From Acipenser ruthenus (lineage: Eukaryota > Chordata > Actinopteri > Acipenseriformes > Acipenseridae): a DNA stretch of 64,000 bases. The DNA lies in contig NC_081198.1 in NCBI RefSeq assembly GCF_902713425.1, forward strand, positions 22,675,188-22,739,187. The letters run 5' to 3'. Shown piece after piece: positions 45,270-54,879 of this stretch. Both the position numbers and the translations under genes were made by a program. Within the stretch, counting starts at the first letter, position 1, and each line of letters opens with the position of its first letter. The notes beneath the pieces are model-generated. The model saw only the letters and a program-made list of their open reading frames with translations. It was not told where the DNA came from and ran no database searches.

Positions 45270-46987
45270 TCAGCTTTGTCCTGGGGGGGTTATGACAGAC
45301 AGCATTCTTTGGCTGTTACCGTCTGTTGAATTGGAGCTGTTAGCAGACTTCTGGCTTACCGCGTCCAGGGGTATTCCCATGTCTTCCAGTGCTGTATCTA
45401 GGAGGACCTCTAGGGGGCCCCTGGTTTTGCCCATACAAGGGAGGGGGTCAAGGATGCTTTGAAGGGAGGCCCTTCGCTTGAAGAGGGTCATTGCTACCGA
45501 GGTACTGCTGGTCAGGGAAGGTGTTGACCCCGACCTCTCCCTCGGTGCATTAGTGAACACCTCTTCTGCGAGGTGTGCTAGGGTTTGTGCCAACGACTGG
45601 GAAGGCTGGCTGGGGATGCCCTGGCTGGCTGCTACCTGCCCACTAGGCGGCAGTGTAGCCGTCCCACTCGCCTCCGTCTCTGCCTGCGAGGGCAAGACTG
45701 GGGACTTTGTGTGGACATTAGCTGGTTTTGGATCTATGGGGGCCACCTGCAACTTGCTGTCTTTGATCTTGATCTTCTTTCTTTTCCCCCCCTCGTCTCT
45801 ACCCTTTCTTTTCCCCACCCTCTGCTGGTTCTTCACTCCCTTCCCCTCCTTCTCACTCTCACTTTCACTGTCGCTTTCGCTTTCCTCCCCCACAGACTCA
45901 ATCCTTATGGCGTCATAACGAGAGCCGAGGGGGAGTGCTGGCGCTGAGAGGGCCCTACTCAGGGGGGGGCCGCTGCTGGGTCCGGGCTCCCTCCCTGCCT
46001 CGTGTTCTGTATCAGAGGAGCTACTGGAGGAGCTAGTGGAGTAGCTGTTGTACTCTCTCTCTGGGCTGGGGGAAGGGGTCCTCGTAAAACGGGACATGTC
46101 TCGGGGGCGGGGGGGTGAGGGTGTGCTGGTGATGATGGTGGTGCTGGAGTCTGGGTTTTGGATACTGTTGGTGGTGATGTGGACTGATCTTTGTTACTTG
46201 CTCCCTCTTCCTGCTCAGGCCTAGGCTTGTTCGTATTTGCCTTGCTGGCTCTGGCCATGTTGGCATAGGAAGAGGGGCAGTCCTTAAACAGGTGCCCCTT
46301 CTTTCCACACAAATTGCACTGCCTCTCTTCTCTGCAGTGGCTGGTCTCGTGGGGGGCGCCGCAGTTCCTGCACTTGACTACAGTACATGCGGCCGCCAGG
46401 TGTCCTAATTCCCCACATTTCCTGCAGAGTTTTGGCATCCCATTATAGAATACCAGCCCTCTGTTGGGCCCTAACACTATGGAGTTTGGAATGTGGCGGA
46501 CGCCTCCAATGCCCGATGGATCAACATTGAGGCGTACCAGCCACTTTCTGGCTCCTGTCCAAACCCCATCTTCGTCTGTAATTTTCCTCCCTTCTGATGA
46601 CACCCTCCCATAGCGGTTAAGCCATGTTGTAATATCATAGTCGCTAACAGCCTCATTGAAAAATTGGACAGTAACAACTTTCATTTCTCTGTCTGTCAGT
46701 GCATCCACACAAAATTCTTTGTATGGAGCGAGATATTTATTCTCCCCCCAAAAGGACCACATTTCTTGTAACTTTTGGGGGTTCCTAAAACTGACCTCAA
46801 ACACTTCCTTAAGCCCTGGCAATTTCACCAAACAATTCAAGTCAGAAGGGGAAAAACCCATACCCCTCTGAAGAATGGTCCGGCTGAACTCCAGTCTCGT
46901 CAGTCCTGGTTCCGTTTCCTCTTGCTGGGTCCTTGTGAAGCGCACCGCATTGTGCCTCCTGGTCTCCTGGGTTGGCCAGAACGCCAT
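45270..46987 (-). pseudogene. G6 ORF1: triple-CCHC protein, one frameshift
   Basis: It starts MAFWPTQETRR (Trp for Arg at residue 4). The RRM-like region and all three CCHC knuckles are intact to about 46130. A one-base loss in a G/T-rich stretch near 46110-46125, in the proline-rich segment, shifts the frame. The C-terminal part resumes at MSRFTRTPSPSPE (46097) and ends in PPGQS at 45270, as expected for its seven-G run. Confidence 0.88.
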
Positions 46988-47673
46988 CCTTCAGCTGGCT
47001 CCTCCGATTGGGGTGGGAGAAGCCTCTGGACGTCCGGGTTGTCTCTCTCTACGAAAAAGAGACAATGTAAGCAGCAAATCTGGGCAGTTGAAGGAACTAT
47101 TACTTTAGTCCCTGAGGAGATGGTCGCCTCGCAAGAGGGACCCCCTCCCCAGGTGAACGGTGTCCTTCCCTGGCGGAGTAGGGGGCGCTGCTTGGCACCG
47201 AGACCACGTAGGAAGAATCGTGGCTGTGACGCCTCCTCGGGGTCCGGGGCCGCCCTCTGCTCCTCCCAGATGGCGCCCTCTGCTGGGCGCCTGCTGCTCT
47301 CTCGGTCTGGATCTCGATTACAATCAAAGGCTGGGGATGAGGTCGTCTAGGTCATCAAAGGGTCCTCAAAGGTCGTCTGGATGGTAGGTCCTCCTTCTCT
47401 CTAACTCCAGGAACGTCTGGAAAAGCCGGAACCGCCTGAAAAAGAAAAAAACTGGAACCGCCTGAAAAAGAAAAAACTGCTCTCAACAGTCAACAAAATC
47501 TTGAAAGACCCTCGGCCTGGATTGGGCAAGCCAAAACCAGACTGAGCATTAGTCTTCCAAAAAGTTGCCGAGCTGAAGAAAGCCAGTCAAAAATAAAAAA
47601 AAAAGTTCTGTTCCTCCTCACCCGAACAAACCTCTCACAGACCCTCGGAGGGAGCGGGCAATGCCACTACCCT

Positions 47674-48053
47674 TGCCCGGGGCCCCCCAGCCCGGACGGC
47701 ACAGGGGGATTCAAAGGTGGGTGCAAAATTTCAAGCACAAGCAGACCCCCAAAAAACGGGCTGCTGCTTCCAGAGGGGAAATGTGCAATTTAAGCAGGAG
47801 AAAACAAAACAAAGCAAAAACACACACATAACACCAAAAACAAAACATAAACTGGCGGAGTGCGTCTTACAAATAGTCATGCCAAGCTGTTATGCTGCAA
47901 GGTGCCTTGGGTAACTACAACTGTGCCTCGCTGGCTAGCTGGCTTGCTAAGAAGGTCCTGGCATAGGGACATGTTCCACCACACTTGTCTGGTTAGCTGC
48001 ATGCTCCCAGGAAACAAACTGCTGCTGTCTACATCATCACCACATGTGAATAA

Positions 48054-48101
<48 letters not shown>

Positions 48102-48108
48102 GAAAGAG

Positions 48109-48139
<31 letters not shown>

Positions 48140-48258
48140 AAAAAAAGAAGTAAAACGGTGGGAAAACTTGCATCAACACTGGCACTCTCCCTCCAGCAGG
48201 GGTAGTCAAAATGCTCACAGGAGAGATCCAGATCTGACTTTGACCAACGTTAGAGAAA
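47674..48258 (-). repeat. U2 cluster spacer, starting at U2 position about -11
   Basis: All of the spacer except the first about 10 bp next to U2 is present: PSE-like motif (near 47715-47727), DSE-like region, GGCT repeat, a long GAAA microsatellite (about 48055-48143) and the 3' box of the next U2 (48233-48248). Its U2 5' half is gone and the promoter now points into the G6 5' UTR. Confidence 0.88.
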
Positions 48259-48410
48259 GGTGTGCACCGTTCCCGGAGGTACTGCAATACCGGGCCGATG
48301 CGTGGAGTGGACGGAGCAAGCCCCTGTTCCATCTCCCGATTCCAAAAATCTATTTAATATATGGTCCCCTGATAGGGGACGTATCAGATATTAAACTGAT
48401 AAGAACAGAT
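48259..48410 (-). pseudogene. RNU2: U2 copy 12, 3' part (nt 38-189), interrupted by A3
   Basis: U2 nt 38-189 are retained with one substitution next to the Sm site. The junction is the same GUAGU|A split as in A1, A2 and A4. Confidence 0.95.
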
Positions 48411-48441
48411 TTGATTTTTAATATAAATTTTATTCAGTGGT

Positions 48442-51400
48442 TTACATTACATTTATCATCACCAATCCCCATGTTTCTTTACATTTCTTTTCCCCCTGCA
48501 CAAACCCATACATTTTAATCATACCTTTAATTTGAGCCACAAATGCATAATACATCTCTTTAGCTGTCAAAACATCCTTGATCTTCCTGATTTGTTTGCA
48601 TCTTGTATTCCATACACATTCTTTCCCCATACTAACTATGGTCCACACCACCTCATATTCTCTCTGTTTCAATTCATTCAAACCTCCCCCATACAGAATA
48701 CAATCAGATGACAAGACATTGTCCCCAATGACTCCTTTCATAATCCCCATCCTCACCCGCCTCCAGAACTTAGTTACAACCCGGCAGCTCCATAACGCGT
48801 GTCCCACCGTTTCTCCCATCCCACATTTCCTTGGACACAATGAATCCCTCGCACACCCATGTCTATATAAAATATCTTTTACAGGTAGCCTATTCACTGC
48901 CGCCAACCAATTTAAATCCTTTGTCGAATTATCCAAATACTTTGGTTGTAACTGTTTCCAATTGATTTCAGTATTTACCTGTACCCCTGCCCGTTTGTTT
49001 ATCATTTTATCTCTAAGACATGTATACATCCCCTTATGATTTAACACCACTTCCTTTTTCAGGATTTCCGGATGTGCTTTTAGAAACAGAGCAGCCCTTT
49101 CATAATGCCACGGCCTCTTATCTGCCTTGGGTACAACATTCCTGATGTTTACTATAGACCTTAACACAAAGGAAAACCAAAACCTTACAAAAAAACAAGC
49201 TTTATGATCTTTTTCTTCAATAATCATTTTGCAAATATTGTGGACATACAAGACCTCTAACTTTAATGGGATACATGGAACATCTCTGCCCCCTTGTGGT
49301 ACCGGCATATACATCTGTTCTCTTTTTACTGACTCATACCGACCCCCCCATATAAAAGAGAACACCAACTTTGTCAGTAATAATTTACAGTTTGTCGGCA
49401 TAGGAAAAATGTAGGCCATATAATTCAAACCTGGCAGTAGATCTGCTTTGATAACTACCACCTTCCCCATTATAGTTAATCTCCTGGCCCTCCATATATC
49501 CAATTGTGTTTTGACTCTCTCAATTTTCCCCACCCAGTTTCTTTTAGCACATTCTTCTTTGTAAAAATTGAGACCCAAAATTTTCATCCCATCTTTGCAC
49601 CAGGTGAAGCCATGTCTTACATCATTCCTATCAGCCCACCTTCCACAGTACATTATCGAAGACTTCCCCATATTGATCTTTGATCCTGTCGCACGACTGA
49701 ACCCCTGCAACAGTTCCACTATCCTGTCCAGTCCTTTATCTGTTGACAGAAACAACGTCATGTCATCTGCATACTGGGTGACTTTAACTGTATCCCCCGC
49801 CCCTCCTGGTATATGGACCCCTTTAATGTCTTTATCCTTTCTGACTTGTTCCGCCAAAGGTTCGATAAAAATTACATAGAGCAAAGGAGACAGAGGGCAC
49901 CCCTGCCTCACCCCCCCAGACTGTTTAACTGGTTCAGAGAAAAATCCATTTATATTTACACAACTAAACACCTCTCTGTACAATATCTGTATCCACTTTA
50001 AGAAAACTGGCCCAAAATTAAATTTCTTCAATACATTCAACAGAAATGCATGATTCACTCTATCGAATGCTTTCTCCTGGTCTAAATTTAATAAGCACAG
50101 CGGCAAGTCTCTTTCTTTTACCCAACTGAGAATGTCTCTTATTAGAATTAAATTTAGACAACTAGACCTTCCCTTCACTCCACATGTCTGGTCTATATTC
50201 ACTATTGATGGCATTACTCCTTTTAGCCTATTTGTTAATATTTTACTTAATATTTTATAGTCCACTGAAAGCAACGTTATTGGCCTCCAATTCTCTAGCT
50301 CAGTTTTGTCCCCTTTCTTGAATATAAGGCTTATTACCCCTTTCCTCATTGACTCAGGCATTATTCCCCCTTTAAAAATCTCCCTATACACCTCCACCAA
50401 ATCCTTCTTTATCAAACCCCAAAAACACAAAAAGAATTCTTTGGGTAACCCATCACACCCCGGCGTTTTATTTCCTTTCATTGAATCTAATGCTACTTTT
50501 GCCTCAGCCTCCGTTACCTCCCCCTCCAATTGATCCTGCTCTTCACTAGTTAACTTGTTCTCAATATTGTTTAGCACCACTTCTACCTCCTGTTGAGACA
50601 CCTCCCTTTCTGCAAAGAGATCCCGATAAAACCGTCTGGCATGCATTAACATTTCCTCCTTCCCACCAACCACCCCTTTTTCTGTTTTAAGCCCAATTAC
50701 TACACTTTTAGTTTGTTTTTGCTTTACTGATTGAAAAAAAAACTTGGTTACTTTTTCATCATTTTCTTTCTCATTTATTTTAGCCAGAAAAGCAAACTCC
50801 TGGGCTTTCTGCTCAAAATAATCCCCCAATGCTCCTTTTAACCTCTTAACCTCTCCCCAATCTATCTCTTCCCCATTATTCATTTTAGAGAGCAGTCCTT
50901 GTAGTTTATAATTGTAACCTCTTATTTTATCTCTTTCCCTCCTCCTCTGCCACCTACAAAATTCCTGACAAAACATAGTAACTTTCTTTTTTACATCTTC
51001 CCACCACCCCACCAGAGAGTCATAGCCCCTTTTTAAATTCTGCCACCCTTTATACATTCCCTGGAACCTAGCTTGAAATTTCTCATCCTCCAGAACTCTT
51101 ACGTTAAGTTTCCAGAACCCCGTCCCTCTCTCTGGTACTTCCACCTTTATGCTGACTACCGCCATTTCGTGGTCTGAGCCCCAACATGGGAACATTTTAA
51201 AATCTTGGATTTTAACCCCCACTGGTAGAAAAAAATAATCAATCCTTGATTGATCCCCTCTTGAGTTCCTCCATGTAAATCCCCCATCCTGTTTATTAAT
51301 TTTTCTATAAGTGTCATAAAAAGAAAAATCAGTACACATTTTTTTAACCCACATAGCCGAAAAATCCCTAGCAACTTGATCCCCCCTCTCCAATTTATCT

Positions 51401-51837
51401 AAGGACACATTAAAGTCTCCACCCATCACCACCACCCTACTAGTATTTAAAAGCGAGGGCAAACACTTAAAAAACTCCAGTCTAGCCCCCCTCTTACTAG
51501 GTGCATACACATTTATACAACGAAACCTCGCCCCCCTCCAATTTACATCCACACATAACACTCTGCCAGGATTGACAGAGCATGAGCTTTCAATGACAAA
51601 ACCTCTTCCCTTAAATAGTATCCCCACCCCATCAGCATGTACATGCCCAATGCTCCAACATGAAGGTCCTTCTTTCCACTCTTTTGAGAACGTTTTTATA
51701 TCTCCAATATCCTTTAAGTGGCATTCTTGGAGGAATGCTACACCAAAGTTCACAGTCCCCAATGAAAACAAAAAGGCTTTTCTTTTCCCAGCGTCCCTCA
51801 AACCCCTTGCATTAATTGTCAGTACTTTTAACTCCAT
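48442..51837 (-). CDS. A3 ORF2: APE endonuclease / reverse transcriptase, intact
   Basis: The protein has 1131 residues, starting MELKVLTINARGLRD. Endonuclease residues: Asn9, Glu38 (LQECH), GGDFNVSLD near 140, SRIDYFFLP near 197 and GSDHE near 220. Reverse transcriptase: PGCDGLP, NWRPITLL, LDQEKAFDRV, RQGCPLSPLLY and YADD at 689-692. A C-terminal Cys/His cluster (CPRKCGMGETVGHALWSC) ends the family layout. It would nick the plus strand of U2 DNA next to GAACAGAT and prime reverse transcription there. It begins 27 nt after the ORF1 stop, fitting termination-reinitiation. Confidence 0.94.
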   Translation of the reverse strand: MELKVLTINARGLRDAGKRKAFLFSLGTVNFGVAFLQECHLKDIGDIKTFSKEWKEGPSCWSIGHVHADGVGILFKGRGFVIESSCSVNPGRVLCVDVNWRGARFRCINVYAPSKRGARLEFFKCLPSLLNTSRVVVMGGDFNVSLDKLERGDQVARDFSAMWVKKMCTDFSFYDTYRKINKQDGGFTWRNSRGDQSRIDYFFLPVGVKIQDFKMFPCWGSDHEMAVVSIKVEVPERGTGFWKLNVRVLEDEKFQARFQGMYKGWQNLKRGYDSLVGWWEDVKKKVTMFCQEFCRWQRRRERDKIRGYNYKLQGLLSKMNNGEEIDWGEVKRLKGALGDYFEQKAQEFAFLAKINEKENDEKVTKFFFQSVKQKQTKSVVIGLKTEKGVVGGKEEMLMHARRFYRDLFAEREVSQQEVEVVLNNIENKLTSEEQDQLEGEVTEAEAKVALDSMKGNKTPGCDGLPKEFFLCFWGLIKKDLVEVYREIFKGGIMPESMRKGVISLIFKKGDKTELENWRPITLLSVDYKILSKILTNRLKGVMPSIVNIDQTCGVKGRSSCLNLILIRDILSWVKERDLPLCLLNLDQEKAFDRVNHAFLLNVLKKFNFGPVFLKWIQILYREVFSCVNINGFFSEPVKQSGGVRQGCPLSPLLYVIFIEPLAEQVRKDKDIKGVHIPGGAGDTVKVTQYADDMTLFLSTDKGLDRIVELLQGFSRATGSKINMGKSSIMYCGRWADRNDVRHGFTWCKDGMKILGLNFYKEECAKRNWVGKIERVKTQLDIWRARRLTIMGKVVVIKADLLPGLNYMAYIFPMPTNCKLLLTKLVFSFIWGGRYESVKREQMYMPVPQGGRDVPCIPLKLEVLYVHNICKMIIEEKDHKACFFVRFWFSFVLRSIVNIRNVVPKADKRPWHYERAALFLKAHPEILKKEVVLNHKGMYTCLRDKMINKRAGVQVNTEINWKQLQPKYLDNSTKDLNWLAAVNRLPVKDILYRHGCARDSLCPRKCGMGETVGHALWSCRVVTKFWRRVRMGIMKGVIGDNVLSSDCILYGGGLNELKQREYEVVWTIVSMGKECVWNTRCKQIRKIKDVLTAKEMYYAFVAQIKGMIKMYGFVQGEKKCKETWGLVMINVM

Positions 51838-51864
51838 TTAGGTAGTTTTAAAGCAGAGATTCTC

Positions 51865-53205
51865 TCACTCACCCGTCTCCTCACATTGTTCTTTGTTACC
51901 CTCTACTCTCAGCAACATTCCTGTTGTGTGAGCGAATGTCTTGACCCCTCCGGGACTCAGATATCCTTCCTCCCTAGATGTGCTAGCTTCGCACTCCGAG
52001 CAGTCTTCTCCTTCTTGCAGCTCCTTCATACTGCTTACCAATAGATCAAATCTATTGTGTGTGCTTATTGCTGTGACCACTCCTTTTAACCCTTTCTTCT
52101 CCTTGGGCTCTTCCTCTTTTTCCTCACCCGAAGCCTTTCTCTTTTTCCTTGCTTCCATCCATTCCATCCCTTCCGAATTCTCGATGGCCTCCTCCATCTC
52201 ATGCTCATCCTCGCCCCACCCCTTTACTGAAGAAGGCTCAGCCAAAGACTCTCCCTCACTATCAGTGATATCTGAAACGTCCAGTCCCATCAGTTTTACA
52301 TACTCCTCTTTTGATACTTCCTTTAAGCTCTTACTTAGGCCTTCCCCACTCTCCTGGTCTTGCATGCTTGTCTCATTTTCCTCTGCCCCCTTCTCTACTG
52401 TCTCTGGCTGCTCCTCTGTTTCCTGCTCTTCTGTTGGCAGTGGTCCAGCCACTGTTGCCTCAGCATAAGTTCTTCTTTTCTTGGGGCAAGATCTATACAT
52501 ATGCCTAGGATCTCCACACAAGTTGCAGCTCTTAGCTTGCGTGCAGTCTTTGGCTGTATGGCTGCTTCCATTACAATTACTGCAATGGTCCTCCACACAG
52601 TCCGCCATAACATGGCCAAACTGGCCACATTTCCTACAATACCGTGGCTGTCCTGGGTAAAAGAGATAGCTCTTATTAGGCCCAATTGAGAAGTTGCCTG
52701 GGGGGTGTCTGACCCCTCCTATTCCTTCCGAATCTTTTTTAAAAGTCACCGTATATTTCCTTTTCCCATTCCAGATGTCATATTCATTTTTTATTTTCTC
52801 ACCATTTTGTACCTGGTCACAGTAGCGCAACAGAAAGATCCTTATTTCGTTCTCTTGCACAAAGGGGTTGAACATGTGCACTGTTAAAGTTCTCACCTCT
52901 CTGGTGTACAGCATCTCCATTTTAATTCCAAAAAAGCAAGGAAGGTTTCTCTTCTTTTTGTAAATTTCCCATATCTGGTAGCAGAGTGCTTCCGAAGCCA
53001 AGGTGATGTCGTATGTCCTGGTCTTTAATAATTCTTGTAGACAAAATATCTGCTGCGGATATATACCCAGCTCTCCCATCAAGATCTTCTCCACAAGAAA
53101 TTTCAGGTCCACTTTTACCCGTAACTCCTCATCGTCCGCTAGTTCCAACCGCACTGTATTCTTTAATCGCACCCGGGGGGTCGACGGTGATCCTGTGTTC
53201 TCCAT
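51865..53205 (-). CDS. A3 ORF1: RRM-like plus triple-CCHC RNA-binding protein, intact
   Basis: 446 residues from MENTGSPSTPRVRLK. An RRM-like region (VRTLTVHMFNPF... to SYLFYPGQPRY) precedes three knuckles at about 190-250: CRKCGQFGHVMADC, CSNCNGSSHTAKDC and CNLCGDPRHMYRSC. The tail is acidic with a KKRK basic stretch. The ATG (53203-53205) is only 70 nt from U2 +1, and no ATG occurs between them on the U2 strand. The domain order fits type I LINE ORF1 proteins. Confidence 0.92.
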   Translation of the reverse strand: MENTGSPSTPRVRLKNTVRLELADDEELRVKVDLKFLVEKILMGELGIYPQQIFCLQELLKTRTYDITLASEALCYQIWEIYKKKRNLPCFFGIKMEMLYTREVRTLTVHMFNPFVQENEIRIFLLRYCDQVQNGEKIKNEYDIWNGKRKYTVTFKKDSEGIGGVRHPPGNFSIGPNKSYLFYPGQPRYCRKCGQFGHVMADCVEDHCSNCNGSSHTAKDCTQAKSCNLCGDPRHMYRSCPKKRRTYAEATVAGPLPTEEQETEEQPETVEKGAEENETSMQDQESGEGLSKSLKEVSKEEYVKLMGLDVSDITDSEGESLAEPSSVKGWGEDEHEMEEAIENSEGMEWMEARKKRKASGEEKEEEPKEKKGLKGVVTAISTHNRFDLLVSSMKELQEGEDCSECEASTSREEGYLSPGGVKTFAHTTGMLLRVEGNKEQCEETGE

Positions 53206-53241
53206 TCTAATGACGTCTCAAGAGCTGCGGTCAAGCCACAC

Positions 53242-53275
53242 ACACTTGAGATGAGCCAAGAGGCCGAGAAGCGAT
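53242..53275 (-). other. U2-like 5' leader of A3 (also U2 copy 12 5' stub)
   Basis: The 33 nt up to U2 nt 1 (53275) match U2 nt 1-33 except at four places. T16C and A23C are shared with A4, and T16C also with A1. Beyond this the sequence leaves U2 before GUAGUA is complete. It is either the old U2 5' half or a U2 copy carried by the element; the shared changes favour the second. Confidence 0.75.
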
Positions 53276-53850
53276 GGCGACTTGGCCCTTGCCCGGGGCC
53301 CCCCAGCCCGGACGGCACAGGGGGATTCAAAGGTGGGTGCAAAATTCCAAGCACAAGCAGACCCCCAAAAAACGGGCTGCTGCTTCCAGAGGGGAAATGT
53401 GCAATTTAAGCAGGAGAAAACAAAACAAAGCAAAAACACACACATAACACCAAAAACAAAACATAAACTGGCGGAGTGCGTCTTACAAATAGTCATGCCA
53501 AGCTGCTATGCTGTGCAAGGTGCCTTGGGTAACTACAACTGTGCCTCACTGGCTGGCTGGCTTGCTAAGAAGGTCCTGGCATAGGGACATGTTCCACCAC
53601 ACTTGTCTGGTTAGCTGCATGCTCCCAGGAAACAAACTGCTGCTGTCTACATCATCACCACATGTGAATAAAAGAAAGAAAGAAAGCAAGAAAGAAAGAG
53701 AAAGAAAGAGAGAAAGAAAGAAAGAGAGAGAAAAAAAAGAAGTAAAACGGTGGGAAAACTTGCATCAACACTGGCACTCTCCCTCCAGCAGGGGTAGACA
53801 AAATGCTCACAGGAGAGATCCAGATCTGACTTTGACCAACGTTAGAGAAA
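53276..53850 (-). repeat. U2 cluster spacer, full unit
   Basis: This has the standard layout, with PSE-like motif at 53326-53338, microsatellite about 53672-53740 and 3' box at 53825-53840. It provides the snRNA promoter in front of A3. Confidence 0.9.
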
Positions 53851-54039
53851 GGTGTGCACCGTTCCCGGAGGTACTGCAATACCGGGCCGATGCGTGGAGT
53901 GGACGGAGCAAGCCCCTGTTCCATCTCCCGATTCCAAAAATCAATTTAATATATGGTCCCCTGATAGGGGACGTATCAGATATTAAACTGATAAGAACAG
54001 ATACTACACTTGATCTTAGCCAAAAGGCCGAGAAGCGAT
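53851..54039 (-). ncRNA. RNU2: U2 spliceosomal snRNA, intact copy 13
   Basis: This whole 189-nt U2 gene has PSE-like motif at 54090-54102 and 3' box at 53825-53840. One base changes just upstream of +1. It stands between A3 and A4. Confidence 0.97.
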
Positions 54040-54601
54040 GGAGACTTGGCCCTTGCCCGGGGCCCCCCAGCCCGGACGGCACAGGGGGATTCAAAGGTGG
54101 GTGCAAAATTCCAAGCACAAGCAGACCCCCAAAAAACGGGCTGCTGCTTCAGAGGGGAAATGTGCAATTTAAGCAGGAGAAAACAAAACAAAGCAAAAAC
54201 ACACACATAACACCAAAAACAAAACATAAACTGGCGGAGTGCGTCTTACAAATAGTCATGCCAAGCTGCTATGCTGTGCAAGGTGCCTTGGGTAACTACA
54301 ACTGTGCCTCGCTGGCTGGCTGGCTTGCTAAGAAGGTCCTGGCATAAGGACATGTTCCACCACACTTGTCTGGTTAGCTGCATGCTCCCAGGAAACAAAC
54401 TGCTGCTGTCTACATCATCACCACATGTGAATAAAAGAAAGAAAGACAGCAAGAAAGAAAGAGAAAGAAAGAGAGAAAGAAAGAAAAAAGAAGTAAAACG
54501 GCGGGAAAACTTGCATCAACACTGGCACTCTCCCTCCAGCAGGGGTAGACAAAATGCTCACAGGAGAGATCCAGATCTGACTTTGACCAACGTTAGAGAA
54601 A
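54040..54601 (-). repeat. U2 cluster spacer, full unit
   Basis: This has the standard layout with a short microsatellite (about 54433-54487), PSE-like motif at 54090-54102 and 3' box at 54576-54591. U2 copies 13 and 14 are 751 bp apart. Confidence 0.9.
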
Positions 54602-54753
54602 GGTGTGCACCGTTCCCGGAGGTACTGCAATACCGGGCCGATGCGTGGAGTGGACGGAGCAAGCCCCTGTTCCATCTCCCGATTCCAAAAATCAATTTAA
54701 TATATGGTCCCCTGATAGGGGACGTATCAGATATTAAACTGATAAGAACAGAT
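54602..54753 (-). pseudogene. RNU2: U2 copy 14, 3' part (nt 38-189), interrupted by A4
   Basis: U2 nt 38-189 are unchanged. The junction is the same as in the three longer A-type elements and is followed directly by the A4 poly(A) tail. Confidence 0.95.
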
Positions 54754-54879
54754 TTTTTTTTTTTTTTTTATAAATTTTAATCCAATACTCAAAAAAATAC
54801 ATCATCTTCTCAAAAATAATACATCAAAATCATATTCATCTCTAGTCAAATACTTATTTAAACAAAAAAGAAAACAAAC

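Larger units (their letters stand above)
40946..47673 (-). mobile_element. G6: G-type LINE with both ORFs broken
   Basis: 3' UTR 40946-41593, ORF2 41594-45038, ORF1 45270-46987, 5' UTR 46988-47673. It lacks the last about 70 bp of the 5' UTR and joins the U2 upstream sequence at about 11 bp before +1, through a CCCT overlap. Its 3' part is a near-copy of G5. Its 5' part resembles G2 and G7 more. Confidence 0.91.
48411..53275 (-). mobile_element. A3: A-type U2-targeting Tx1-like LINE, both ORFs intact
   Basis: Full-length element of about 4.85 kb. It has a 70-nt leader whose first 33-34 nt are U2-like (53242-53275), ORF1 (53205-51865), a 27-nt gap, ORF2 (51837-48442), and a 31-bp 3' end with AATAAA and no long poly(A) run. 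Both proteins are open with all key motifs, so the copy looks young and perhaps active. A complete U2 PSE/DSE promoter lies upstream. Confidence 0.93.
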
